The notes: generated by a model not told the origin, from the sequence alone. 64,000 nt of DNA from an uncultured Roseiflexaceae bacterium (GCA_937988885.1 CALKHR010000141.1:1-64000); one strand, 5' to 3'. Positions 51,308 through 59,360 are shown, numbered from the stretch's first letter. Numbers and translations are program-made.

Positions 51308-52297
51308 CTAGCCCTCCACATCCGCCAGTTCTGGGCTGATTACCACCACGCCATCGCCGGGCATCACGGCGGGCAGCGTGCGCAGCACCGCAACGCGGCC
51401 ATTAGCATACGCGCGCATCTCCTCCAGCGTCTCGCCGGTCATATCGACCACCTGCCCGATCAGATCGCCCTCGGACACACGATCCAACAGCGATACCGCC
51501 GGGACAAAGTAGCCAGCCTTGCTCACGCTCGCGGCTCGGTCGGTGTTGCCCGAACCAACCAGGTGAAGCCGTGGCGGCTGCGCATCAATCGGCTCATCCA
51601 ACATCCCCAAGTGGCGCATCACATTCAGCGTGCCCTTGTAGTAGCACTCCACATCGCGAGGGCGGGCGCGGCGCGCACCTGCCGCCTCGGTGTACAGCCA
51701 CGGGATGCCCAACTCGTGGGCAGCCGAGATGGTGCGGCCTCCCGAAGTCGGATCGTATGGATGGCCCCATGCCACATCGGCGCCGAACACCAGAGCAGCC
51801 GCCTGCGCAGCCTTCTCCATCGGCGAATCGCCGTACGGATAGCCGACCATCGTGGGCATAATGCTCTTCATACCCGCGCTGTGGAAGTCGATCAGCATAT
51901 TCGACGGAGCAATAAATGTTTGGGTGATCACATGCGCCAACTGCTCCGTAATCGAGCCAGTTGGGCTGCCGGGGAACACACGCGCCAGATTCTTCTCGTC
52001 GTAGGGGGTGGTGCGGCTGATCGCGTAATACGCTGGGGGATTACACACAGGCACCATAATCACTCGTCCGCGCAGTTTGTTTGGGTCGATCGAGCGGTAC
52101 AGCAACTGGATCGTGCGCATACCCTCGTACTCATCCCCATGAACACCCGAGAGCAGGGTTAGGGTCGGCCCCTCCTGCGCACCAACTGCGGCCAATACCG
52201 TGAGAGTCAGGTCACCCCCATCGGGCATCGTTAATACCGGTTGCTTAAAGCTGCCAAGCGTGCCAGGCTTCAGACTGTCGAGGTCGAACAGATTCAT
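51308..52297 (-). CDS. Aspartoacylase/succinylglutamate desuccinylase-like zinc enzyme, paralogue 1
   Basis: A 329-residue enzyme, first gene of the cluster. Zinc ligands are His53/Glu56 in LSGVHGDEYEGMRTI, and the third His is in MLIDFHSAGM; note DFH in place of DLH. Other conserved text: VPVCNPPAYYAISRTTPYDE, LARVFPGSPTGSITEQLAH, IPWLYTEAAGARRARPRD with the catalytic Glu. Close to paralogues 2 and 3 in length and order, so the three arose by tandem duplication. ATG 52297 has AAGGAG 7 nt upstream and a promoter at 52373-52400 (TTGTGG, 16 nt, TATACT). Confidence 0.88.
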   Translation of the reverse strand: MNLFDLDSLKPGTLGSFKQPVLTMPDGGDLTLTVLAAVGAQEGPTLTLLSGVHGDEYEGMRTIQLLYRSIDPNKLRGRVIMVPVCNPPAYYAISRTTPYDEKNLARVFPGSPTGSITEQLAHVITQTFIAPSNMLIDFHSAGMKSIMPTMVGYPYGDSPMEKAAQAAALVFGADVAWGHPYDPTSGGRTISAAHELGIPWLYTEAAGARRARPRDVECYYKGTLNVMRHLGMLDEPIDAQPPRLHLVGSGNTDRAASVSKAGYFVPAVSLLDRVSEGDLIGQVVDMTGETLEEMRAYANGRVAVLRTLPAVMPGDGVVVISPELADVEG

Positions 52298-52372
52298 GGT
52301 GAAACTCCTTAGTCACAACACTGTGGAACTATCCGGACGAAACGATATTCAATTGGCGGAGTTGGAGCCTGT

Positions 52373-52400
52373 AGTATACTCTAGCCCTCAATTCCCACAA
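52373..52400 (-). promoter_or_regulatory. Promoter of the aspartoacylase-like cluster
   Basis: On the minus strand: TTGTGG (52400-52395), 16-nt spacer, TATACT (52378-52373). It lies about 75 nt upstream of the first gene, supporting one transcript for the genes 52297 to 45856. Confidence 0.5.
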
Positions 52401-52538
52401 GCGAATTTCGCTCCACTGTCCGAAGCCTCTTTGATGATTAGGACGCGCTCTAGCGAAGATGCGTTGGATGAATCCACTATGAATGTTTCGCCGAACGAAA
52501 CAAAAAGTCCACTAGATTTTGGGACACCTGAATCAATG

Positions 52539-52586
52539 CAAAAAGATGAGGTGGAGGTTCCACACCAGTAGAACCTCCACCTCATC
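52539..52586 (-). terminator. Strong intrinsic terminator of the AAA ATPase gene
   Basis: On the minus strand, a perfect 16-bp stem (GATGAGGTGGAGGTTC and its complement, 52545-52586) is followed by TTTTTGC. It lies 53 nt past the stop. Confidence 0.9.
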
Positions 52587-52638
52587 ATGGGATGGCCTGC
52601 GCAGCGCGATAGCGAGCGGCTAGGTGGCTGCAGGTGCG

Positions 52639-53952
52639 CTACACATCCACAAAGTACGATTTGCAGGCCGCCGCGAGCAGTTCGCGGGTCATCGCGGGCT
52701 TTGTCCGGGTGAACTTCGCAATATCGATCAACTGATCGACCAAATCGCGCGGGTGACACGAACGCATCTCGATATTGCGGCGCGGGTACTCGTGCTCCAG
52801 CAAGTAGCGCAGGCCATCGTCGCTGTAGGGCACATTTTTGCTCGCGCAGATCCGGCGCAAAATCTCGCGATACTCCTGCGGCGTTGGATTATTCACCTCG
52901 ACCTTGTAGCGGATGCGTCGTAGGAATGCCTCATCGACCAACTGCTTCGGCTCGATATTTGTCGAGAAGATAATCAACTGATCGAACGGCACCTCGATCT
53001 TTTTACCGGTGTGCAGGGTCAAGAAGTCGACGCGCTTCTCCAGCGGCACGATCCAGCGGTTTAGCAGGTCGCGCGGACGCATCTGCTGGCGCCCAAAGTC
53101 GTCGATCAGGAACAAGCCACCGTTCGCCTTCATCTGCAACGGCGCCTCGTAATACTTGCTATTCTCCTCGTACACCAAGTCGAGCGAGGCCATATTCAGC
53201 TCGCCGCCCGCCACCACCACGGGCCGCTTGGAGAGCACCCACCGCCGATCGGAGGCATACTCCTGCTGCTCGGGTACTGGAATCCGCTCGTGGTGGATCG
53301 GGTCGAACACACGGATCACCTGTCCATCAACGACCACCGCGTAGGGGATCAGGATCGCATCCGACATCAACTTCGCCACCGCCTCGGCAATGCTGGTTTT
53401 ACCGTTACCGGCGTGGCCGAACAGAAAGATCGAGCGTCCTGAATTGATCGCCGGGCCGAGCTGATTGAGCAGCGCATCGCTGATCACCAGATGCGAAAAC
53501 GCCTGGCGAATCTGCTCGTTGGTGATGACCAGCCCCTGCGTGGTCTGCTTTTTCATCTGCGCCACATACGACTCGAGCGGCACAGGCGCGGGGCCGAGAT
53601 ACTGCGTGCGCTCGCCGACCTCTTTAGCGCGAATCACACCCTTCGACGTCGGCTGATAGCGGTACGCCTTCTCGCCGATGCCGCCGGCGCCCTTCACCTC
53701 GCATAACTGCTCGCGTCGCAGATACGCAATCGCCTGGTCAATCACCTGCTCATAGGGCAAATGCAGCATCTCAACCAACATTTGGCCAGTCATCTCGCCG
53801 ACCAAATACAGCGCCCGCAAGATCATATCCGAAATATAGGTGAGGGACAGACCTGTTTCCTCAATGCTGCGGGGCCGGGGCGGCAAATTGAGCGGTGCTG
53901 AAGTCGCGGGCTTGTTATCACTCAACAGCACCGAAGTCAAAGGTGGTTGCAT
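52639..53952 (-). CDS. MoxR/AAA-5-like ATPase with N-terminal winged-helix-like region
   Basis: A 437-residue protein. The N-terminal part (about 25-110) holds text such as LILRALYLVGEMTGQMLVEM-like helices and IDQAIAYLRREQLCEVKG, suggesting a winged-helix fold. The AAA core (about 145-400) has Walker A FGHAGNGKTSIAEA, Walker B GGLFLIDDFGRQQM, sensor LIIFSTNIEP and the Arg-rich DEAFLRRIRYKVEV. Such ATPases remodel partner proteins, but no VWA partner is adjacent, so the target is unknown. I chose ATG 53952 (MQPPLTSVLL), with GGAG 7 nt upstream, not the longer frame that opens at 54174. Strong terminator downstream. Confidence 0.85.
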   Translation of the reverse strand: MQPPLTSVLLSDNKPATSAPLNLPPRPRSIEETGLSLTYISDMILRALYLVGEMTGQMLVEMLHLPYEQVIDQAIAYLRREQLCEVKGAGGIGEKAYRYQPTSKGVIRAKEVGERTQYLGPAPVPLESYVAQMKKQTTQGLVITNEQIRQAFSHLVISDALLNQLGPAINSGRSIFLFGHAGNGKTSIAEAVAKLMSDAILIPYAVVVDGQVIRVFDPIHHERIPVPEQQEYASDRRWVLSKRPVVVAGGELNMASLDLVYEENSKYYEAPLQMKANGGLFLIDDFGRQQMRPRDLLNRWIVPLEKRVDFLTLHTGKKIEVPFDQLIIFSTNIEPKQLVDEAFLRRIRYKVEVNNPTPQEYREILRRICASKNVPYSDDGLRYLLEHEYPRRNIEMRSCHPRDLVDQLIDIAKFTRTKPAMTRELLAAACKSYFVDV

Positions 53953-54164
53953 AACAGGCTCCAGTATAGACTGATGGTATTGAACACCGTGTGGATTGCG
54001 ATGGCAGTATAGCATACCTGGTTGGGCTGCCGCAATTACACGATATTCATCTTGAAATCGGGCGAAACGACGCGCAATAGCGCAGAGTAAGAACGTACCT
54101 TGCTGTCGCAGGCTAAAACTGGTCCTATCGTGATGCTGACCAACCGGGTTTGCTATCAACGCGC

Positions 54165-54210
54165 CCACAAACAAACGAACGAGGGCCGCAACGTAAATTG
54201 CGACCCTCGT
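54165..54210 (-). terminator. Terminator of pyrG
   Basis: On the minus strand, ACGAGGG/CCCTCGT and TTGCG/CGCAA form a stem with one mismatch (54179-54210), followed by TCGTTTGTTTG. It lies 31 nt past the pyrG stop. Confidence 0.7.
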
Positions 54211-54240
54211 CCGTAGAACAACAAAGTAACAGCGACGTGA

Positions 54241-55935
54241 TTAGCGGTTCGGCAGCCCAACAGGCTGGTAGACATCCATCCCGTTGCTGTTCTTCACGAA
54301 CTCGCTCAGGGGCAGCGGCCACTGATCGCCCTCACGGTACGTGTGCGCCGCGGCCCACACGAAATCGCGGAACAGCGGATGCGGGCGGTTCGGTCGCGAC
54401 AAGAACTCGGGGTGGAACTGCGACCCCACGAACCACGGGTGATCGCGCAACTCGATGATCTCGACCAGGCGACCATCGGGCGAATGACCACTGATCACCA
54501 AGCCCGCCGCCTCCAACAAGCGTCGGTACTTGTTGTTGAACTCGAAGCGGTGGCGGTGGCGCTCCATCACCATCTCGACGCCGTAGGCCTGCGCGGCACG
54601 CGTGCCTGGCTCCAACACACACGGGTAAATACCCAAACGCATCGTACCGCCCTTATCGGTGATATCGAGTTGATCGGGCATGAAATCGATGACGGGATGC
54701 TGCGTGTGCGCATTGAACTCGGTGCTATTCGCATCGCTGTTCGGGCCCATCACGTGGCGGGCGAAGGCGATCGTAGCGCACTGCATACCCAAGCACAAGC
54801 CCAAATACGGCACATTGTTCGCGCGGGCATACTCAGCAGCGGCGATCTTACCCTCGATACCGCGGTAGCCGAAGCCACCGGGCACCACAATACCGTACAC
54901 ATCGCTCAGGAACGCATCGGTGCCCTCGCGCTCGATCTGCTCCGAAGAGACCCACTTCAGGTCAACATCCATTCCCTGGTGGAGGCCAGCGTGGCGCAAC
55001 GCCTCGGCCACGCTAATGTAGGCATCGCGCAACTCCACATACTTCCCAACGATTGCGATCGGCAGGCGGCTCTTGGGTGCCTTGATGCGAGCCACCAGAT
55101 CGCGCCATTCGCGCAGATCGGGCGTGGTGCCCAGCAGCCCCAACCGCTCGCTCAAGTAATTGCCGAGACCAGCCTCCTCCAGCACCAACGGCACCTCGTA
55201 GATCGTCTCGACCGTGTGCATTGGGATCACCGCCTCCAGATCGACATCTGCGAACAGCGCGATCTTCTCGCGGATCTCGTCGGAGATCGGGTGGTCGGCG
55301 CGGCACACGATCACATCCGCCGTAATACCGACGCGCCGCAACTCCATCACCGAATGCTGGGTGGGCTTCGTCTTGACCTCGCCAGTAGCGCCGATGTGCG
55401 GGAGCAGAGTCACGTGGATGTAGAGCACATTATCGCGCCCCACGTCCTTGCGCATCTGGCGGATCGCCTCAAGGAACGGCAACCCCTCGATGTCGCCAAC
55501 CGTGCCACCGATCTCAACGATAACCACATCGGCGTTCGATTGACGAGCCACCCCCGCGATACGAGACTTAATTTCGTTGGTAATATGTGGAATGACCTGG
55601 ATCGTGCCACCAAGGTAATCGCCTCGGCGCTCTTTCTGGATCACGGAAGAGTAAATTTGCCCGGTAGTGACGTTGCTCAGACGAGACAAGTTTTCGTCGA
55701 TGAAGCGCTCGTAGTGGCCCAGGTCGAGGTCGGTCTCCGCACCGTCATCAGTTACAAACACCTCGCCGTGCTGATAAGGTGACATCGTGCCAGGGTCAAC
55801 ATTGAGGTATGGATCGAGCTTTTGCACTGAGACACGGAGCCCCCGACTCTTCAGGAGTCGTCCAATTGAGGCAACTGTGATCCCTTTGCCGACTGACGAT
55901 GCAACTCCGCCTGTCACGAAGATATACTTAGCCAT
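54241..55935 (-). CDS. pyrG: CTP synthase
   Basis: A 564-residue enzyme that aminates UTP to CTP using glutamine. The synthetase half opens with KYIFVTGGVASSVGKGITVA, followed by KLDPYLNVDPGTMSPYQHGE and IEIGGTVGDIEGLPFLEA. The glutaminase half has GGFGYRGIEGKIAAAEY, the nucleophile Cys in PYLGLCLGMQCA, and the His-Glu pair in FVGSQFHPEFLSRP. Complete and of normal length. Start ATG 55935 has AAGGAGCG upstream. An elaborate region upstream (55936-56330) holds a 16-codon frame and hairpins. The G-tract control seen in Bacillus pyrG is not evident. Terminator downstream. Confidence 0.97.
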   Translation of the reverse strand: MAKYIFVTGGVASSVGKGITVASIGRLLKSRGLRVSVQKLDPYLNVDPGTMSPYQHGEVFVTDDGAETDLDLGHYERFIDENLSRLSNVTTGQIYSSVIQKERRGDYLGGTIQVIPHITNEIKSRIAGVARQSNADVVIVEIGGTVGDIEGLPFLEAIRQMRKDVGRDNVLYIHVTLLPHIGATGEVKTKPTQHSVMELRRVGITADVIVCRADHPISDEIREKIALFADVDLEAVIPMHTVETIYEVPLVLEEAGLGNYLSERLGLLGTTPDLREWRDLVARIKAPKSRLPIAIVGKYVELRDAYISVAEALRHAGLHQGMDVDLKWVSSEQIEREGTDAFLSDVYGIVVPGGFGYRGIEGKIAAAEYARANNVPYLGLCLGMQCATIAFARHVMGPNSDANSTEFNAHTQHPVIDFMPDQLDITDKGGTMRLGIYPCVLEPGTRAAQAYGVEMVMERHRHRFEFNNKYRRLLEAAGLVISGHSPDGRLVEIIELRDHPWFVGSQFHPEFLSRPNRPHPLFRDFVWAAAHTYREGDQWPLPLSEFVKNSNGMDVYQPVGLPNR

Positions 55936-56009
55936 TGCTTCTGTCGCTCCTTACTTGTTGTTCGAATGGCGTGACCTGCGTGACCTACTACAATAATGCG
56001 TAAAGTCGT

Positions 56010-56046
56010 GCGGGCCAGTTCAGCCTCGGTGGCTGAACCGACCCGC
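56010..56046 (-). promoter_or_regulatory. Leader hairpin upstream of pyrG
   Basis: GCGGG/CCCGC flank a 3x3 internal loop, then GTTCAGCC/GGCTGAAC close on a 5-nt loop. It lies 75 nt before the pyrG start and just after the small frame 56077-56127. No T-run follows in the minus direction, so it is not a plain terminator. Confidence 0.6.
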
Positions 56047-56076
56047 GCGCCCGCTGGTCAGGGTTGATTGTGATTA

Positions 56077-56127
56077 TTAATCCCATACTTCGAAGAGATC
56101 AACGTGTGTGAACACTAAACTATTCAA
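56077..56127 (-). CDS. 16-codon upstream reading frame in the pyrG leader
   Basis: A very short frame, TTG start at 56127, reading MNSLVFTHVDLFEVWD and ending in tandem TAA TAA. Its ribosome binding site GAGGAGG (56134-56140) is nearly perfect, 6 nt from the start, stronger than those of most genes in this window. It lies about 140 nt upstream of pyrG and directly before a hairpin. This layout suits a leader peptide that controls pyrG. There is no run of one codon that would point to an amino acid signal. Alternatively it makes a tiny functional peptide. A candidate promoter (TTGTAC, 16 nt, TATATC) lies about 75-100 nt upstream. Confidence 0.45.
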   Translation of the reverse strand: MNSLVFTHVDLFEVWD

Positions 56128-56242
56128 CTCGGACCTCCTCAAATAATAACGGAGAATGGATCGATTCTTCGCCGTTAGCTTCGCATAAAATGGCTTGTAA
56201 TGCAAGATATAACACAGTTAATTAGCAGTACAAAGCCGTAGA

Positions 56243-56273
56243 ATTACGGTAATCAGTGTAATGTAACCGTAAT
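56243..56273. promoter_or_regulatory. Operator-like inverted repeat upstream of pyrG
   Basis: ATTACGGT (56243-56250) and ACCGTAAT (56266-56273) are exact complements 15 nt apart, overlapping two copies of TGATTAC spaced about two helical turns. It lies just upstream of the candidate promoter of the leader. Confidence 0.4.
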
Positions 56274-56291
56274 CACCTCTCTGCGAGGCAT

Positions 56292-56326
56292 AAAAAGAGA
56301 GGGGAAGGTGATTATCCCTTCCCCTC
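56292..56326 (-). terminator. Intrinsic terminator of the small transcript
   Basis: On the minus strand, GAGGGGAAGG and CCTTCCCCTC form a perfect 10-bp stem, followed by TCTTTTTATG. Confidence 0.85.
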
Positions 56327-56437
56327 CGTGGGCTTCAGAGTGTCCTCAAGATTCAGACTGATATATAATCGGTGTATGGCACACCTCTTAAGCTGCCGAA
56401 TGCTCAAATCGCAGAGCAACAGCTGGTAGTCGTGCAT
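56312..56437 (-). CDS. 41-codon frame inside the small transcript, hypothetical
   Basis: ATG at 56437 follows GGAGG by 4 nt. The frame reads MHDYQLLLCDLSIRQLKRCA then about 20 further residues, and its stop lies in the loop of the terminator. No family is recognised and it has no signal or membrane segment. It may be a real small protein, or the frame may be incidental in a structured RNA. Overlap of its ribosome binding site with a segment able to pair with the terminator suggests that translation and termination could affect each other. Confidence 0.35.
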   Translation of the reverse strand: MHDYQLLLCDLSIRQLKRCAIHRLYISLNLEDTLKPTEGKG

Positions 56438-56460
56438 ATGGCCTCCATCCTCTCGGGCGC

Positions 56461-56469
56461 ATTATACCA
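56461..56469 (-). promoter_or_regulatory. Consensus extended -10 promoter
   Basis: On the minus strand, TGG-TATAAT, a perfect extended -10, about 12 nt before the likely start of the small transcript. The -35 region is poor. Confidence 0.6.
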
Positions 56470-56722
56470 CAGGTAGAACGGGCTTGGTAGAGGAATCGAG
56501 GGTTTTTTCTGAAAAACTTATATGATTTTCTCACATCCCTTAACGGCCAATGAAACTATATTGTATATACATACAGCGCATCAGGATGCGGAGAAATGGG
56601 AAACCTCGGAGCGGATCGGTCGCATCGACGTACTCCTACTCACGATCGGTTTTTTATCAAACTCTTAGGAAGGCGAAGATGGTTGGGTTGGTGTGGTAGC
56701 GGAAGGCGCTTTCTCCCATAAC
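56470..56722. other. Gap with no recognised gene
   Basis: About 250 bp between the small transcript and the terminator of the MBL gene. It is AT-rich in the middle, with short T-runs (GATCGGTTTTTT near 56645, GGGTTTTTTCTG near 56500), and no supported gene. Confidence 0.4.
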
Positions 56723-56752
56723 AAAAAGCGCGTGAGGGCAATCCCCTCACGC
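56723..56752 (-). terminator. Intrinsic terminator of the MBL hydrolase gene
   Basis: On the minus strand, GCGTGAGGG/CCCTCACGC form a perfect 9-bp stem followed by GCTTTTTG. It lies 27 nt past the stop. Confidence 0.85.
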
Positions 56753-56778
56753 ATCTCGTACACCGAGCGCAAACGGAG

Positions 56779-57450
56779 CTAGACCGAGCGCTTCATCACC
56801 ACGACTTTCGTCTCCTCGCCTTGGGTGGGCAAGTTCGATGTGGTAACAGTCAACTTCTCCTCGGGCACCACATCCTTCAAGCCCAACTCCTGCAGGAACT
56901 TATCGACTGGCTCCAGCTCGCTGGAGGTGAACGAGCTCTGCCCCTCGGGCGCATAGTGCATCGGCACCACCAAGCGCGGCTCGATCTGGCTGATCACACT
57001 GCTGGCAGTCGCTGGGCTGATCGTCTCGCCGCCGCCAACCGGAATGAACAACACATCGACATCGCCGATCTCATCGAGTTGGTGCGCTGTGAGCTCGTGC
57101 CCCAGGTCTCCCAAATGGCAAAACACCAGATCGTCGATATGAATGACGTAGACGACGTTGCGGCCCAGCTCGGCGCCCTTTTTCGTATCGTGGTAGGTGC
57201 GCACACCGCCGATCATAATGCCGCCGACCTCGTATTCGCCGGGACCGTCAATCACAAAGACCTGCTCGCGCTGAGGGCGAACCGCCTCAACGTTGGAGTG
57301 ATCGGGGTGCTGATGGCTCACGGTCACGATATGGGCGGTTGGCTTGCCGATATCAAAGCCCACCGAGCGATCATACGGATCGGTTATCACAATGCCATCA
57401 CGCCCGCGAATGCGGAAGCACGAATGGCCTAGGTACTGAATATCAGGCAT
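56779..57450 (-). CDS. MBL-fold metal-dependent hydrolase
   Basis: A 223-residue metallo-beta-lactamase-fold protein of the UlaG-like/UPF0173 group. Metal motif is VTVSHQHPDHSNVEAV; other ligands are in DDLVFCHLGDLGHELT and LVVPMHYAPEG. The opening IQYLGHSCFRIRG is typical of the group. The protein is cytosolic and its substrate unknown (possibly a phosphoester or a lactone). It lies 42 nt downstream of recX on the same strand and likely shares the recA-recX transcript, and a terminator follows it. ATG 57450 has AGGAAAG upstream. Confidence 0.88.
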   Translation of the reverse strand: MPDIQYLGHSCFRIRGRDGIVITDPYDRSVGFDIGKPTAHIVTVSHQHPDHSNVEAVRPQREQVFVIDGPGEYEVGGIMIGGVRTYHDTKKGAELGRNVVYVIHIDDLVFCHLGDLGHELTAHQLDEIGDVDVLFIPVGGGETISPATASSVISQIEPRLVVPMHYAPEGQSSFTSSELEPVDKFLQELGLKDVVPEEKLTVTTSNLPTQGEETKVVVMKRSV

Positions 57451-57492
57451 ACTCTTTCCTCATACTGCGAAGCTGCGCAATACGTGTCGCGC

Positions 57493-58176
57493 CTACGCTT
57501 CATCCTCTGTCTCGTCATTCTCGGCAGCGCCCTGCTGAAGCTCATTCCAGAGCGTATCGATAATCGGGGCGATCGTCGCGAACGAATAGCCGCGCCGTTG
57601 CAAATAACTGCCGATTCGGCGTTGAAATGCTTGGCGATTAGGCGCATTGGCGTATTTGCGCAGCGCGCCCCGAGCGACCTGCATCGCTCGTTCATCTTCA
57701 CCCTCAGTTAGCTCGGCGTTGCTCAGCGTCGCCTCCACCACGTCCTTATCCAAGCCCTTGCGGCGCAACTCATCGCGTAGCGCGTTGATGCCCCGTGGTT
57801 GCGAGGATTGCCGGTGCGACACCCATAGCTTTGCGAAGGCCGCGTCGTCGAGCAGCCCGAGCGCTGTGAGCCGTTCGATCACCCTATCGATGGCTTCGTC
57901 GCTGAACTCTTTGCGGCGCAGTCGGTCGCGCAGTTCGGCGGTGGCGCGTGGGCGCACTTCGAGCAGGCGCATGGCGGCCTGCATGGCTCGATCGCTGCTC
58001 TCGGTCAATTCTAGCCGAGCATACGCCTCTTCGTCGAGCGTCTTGCCAACGAACAAGCCCTCTTTGGTGATGGTATTAAGGCTGACACCGAGCGCGAACT
58101 CGTGATTGATAAACACATTCACGCGTTGAGGGTCTTTGGCTTGGGCACGGAGCGCCGTAATCGTACCTGCAGGCAT
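57493..58176 (-). CDS. recX: Regulatory protein RecX
   Basis: A 227-residue RecX protein, with the three-helix repeats of the family: MRLLEVRPRATAELRDRLRR, DRVIERLTALGLLDDAAFAKLW, GINALRDELRRKGLDKDVVE and RIGSYLQRRGYSFATI. An N-terminal beta region (TITALRAQAKDPQRVNVFIN) is longer than in Escherichia coli RecX, as in Firmicutes and Chloroflexota. RecX limits RecA filament growth. It lies 80 nt downstream of recA on the same strand. ATG 58176; an Asp/Glu-rich tail ends the protein. Confidence 0.93.
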   Translation of the reverse strand: MPAGTITALRAQAKDPQRVNVFINHEFALGVSLNTITKEGLFVGKTLDEEAYARLELTESSDRAMQAAMRLLEVRPRATAELRDRLRRKEFSDEAIDRVIERLTALGLLDDAAFAKLWVSHRQSSQPRGINALRDELRRKGLDKDVVEATLSNAELTEGEDERAMQVARGALRKYANAPNRQAFQRRIGSYLQRRGYSFATIAPIIDTLWNELQQGAAENDETEDEA

Positions 58177-58256
58177 CGTTTCTATTCTACATAATAAAGT
58201 GACAAGGAGAAGCTATGGCAGCTTCAACCTTGTCACTTAAAAGCTAGGGTTAGTGC

Positions 58257-59360
58257 TTATTCTTCGAACAACCCGCCATCATCATCCTCAAAATCGCCCT
58301 CAACACCAGTTGTTGCCACGGTGAGTGGCGTGGCTTTGGAGAGCGCTTGAGCGCGGATCAGACGCTCGATTTCGTCGGCGAGAGCCGGGTTCTCGTTGAG
58401 GAAGGCTTTGGCGTTCTCGCGGCCCTGGCCCAAGCGATCTTCGCCGAGGTAGAACCACGCGCCGCTCTTTCGAATAATCTCAAGCTCGACGCCAACATCG
58501 AGGATATTGCCAGCCCGCGAGATACCCTCGTTGGCCATAATATCGAACTCGGCTTGGCGGAACGGCGGAGCGACTTTGTTCTTGACGACCTTGACGCGAG
58601 CGCGGGAGCCGATCGCCTCCTGGCCCGACTTCAGCGTCTCAATGCGGCGGATATCGAGGCGCACCGAAGCGTAGAACTTCAGCGCCTGACCACCCGTCGT
58701 CGTCTCGGGCGAGCCGAACATCACGCCGATCTTCATACGCAGCTGGTTGATGAAGATCACAACCGCCCGCGACTTGCTGATCGCGCCGGAGAGCTTACGC
58801 AGCGCTTGGCTCATCAAACGCGCCTGCAGACCGGGCAGCGAATCGCCCATATCGCCCTCGATTTCGGCGCGTGGCACCAGAGCCGCCACCGAGTCGATCA
58901 CGATCAGGTCGACAGCGTTTGAGCGCACTAGCGTCTCGCAGATCTCAAGAGCTTGCTCGCCGAAATCGGGCTGCGAAACCAGCAGATTATCGACATCTAC
59001 ACCACAGCGGGCGGCGTAGATCGGGTCGAAGGCGTGTTCAGCGTCGATAAAGGCGGCGACACCACCCATCTTCTGTGTCTGGGCAACGATATGCTGAGCA
59101 AGGGTCGTTTTACCGCTCGATTCTGGGCCGTAGATCTCGATCACGCGGCCTCGGGGCACGCCGCCGACGCCCAAAGCAATGTCCAGAGCAATCGAGCCAG
59201 TGGGGATCACTTCGATCGCTAACCGTGAGTTGGCCTCGCCCATCTTCATGATGGAGCCTTTGCCATACTTGCGATCGATTTGCGTCATGGCCGCTGCCAG
59301 AGCCTTTTCCTTTTCAGGAGAGATGGCCATCGCCTGCGCTCCTCCGTTATTCGTACTCAC
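58257..59360 (-). CDS. recA: Recombinase RecA
   Basis: A 367-residue RecA. Start of the core: DRKYGKGSIMKMGEANSRL; Walker A is IYGPESSGKTTLAQH; Walker B is VDLIVIDSVAALVPRAE; DNA loop L1 area DMGDSLPGLQARLMSQALRK and L2 GVMFGSPETTTGGQALKFYAS follow. The C-terminal tail is acidic. I chose GTG 59360 because AAGGAG lies 8 nt upstream (MSTNNGGAQAMAISPEKEKA); ATG ten codons in is a possible alternative. The promoter at 59488-59516 contains and adjoins LexA-like boxes, so SOS control is likely. It leads the recA-recX unit. Confidence 0.97.
   Translation of the reverse strand: MSTNNGGAQAMAISPEKEKALAAAMTQIDRKYGKGSIMKMGEANSRLAIEVIPTGSIALDIALGVGGVPRGRVIEIYGPESSGKTTLAQHIVAQTQKMGGVAAFIDAEHAFDPIYAARCGVDVDNLLVSQPDFGEQALEICETLVRSNAVDLIVIDSVAALVPRAEIEGDMGDSLPGLQARLMSQALRKLSGAISKSRAVVIFINQLRMKIGVMFGSPETTTGGQALKFYASVRLDIRRIETLKSGQEAIGSRARVKVVKNKVAPPFRQAEFDIMANEGISRAGNILDVGVELEIIRKSGAWFYLGEDRLGQGRENAKAFLNENPALADEIERLIRAQALSKATPLTVATTGVEGDFEDDDGGLFEE

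Larger units (their letters stand above)
56288..56454 (-). ncRNA. Predicted stand-alone small RNA or peptide unit
   Basis: A promoter at 56461-56469 and an intrinsic terminator at 56292-56326 define a transcript of about 165 nt. It can fold into several hairpins: AGCTG/CAGCT with TGCTC/GAGCA inside, GGTGT/ACACC, and CTTGAG/CTC-TG-AAG. Its 5' end (GAGAGGATGGAGG) can also pair with the 3' arm of the terminator. It also contains a 41-codon frame (56312-56437). I recognise no known RNA family. Confidence 0.4.

Noticed and set aside
54343..55782. 479-codon + frame opposite pyrG
   Set aside because: Shadow of CTP synthase, which is unambiguous.
54179..56046. Bacillus-type pyrG attenuation (G-run and slippage)
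   Set aside because: No GGGC start or G-run is seen upstream, and the hairpin at 56010 has no T-run.
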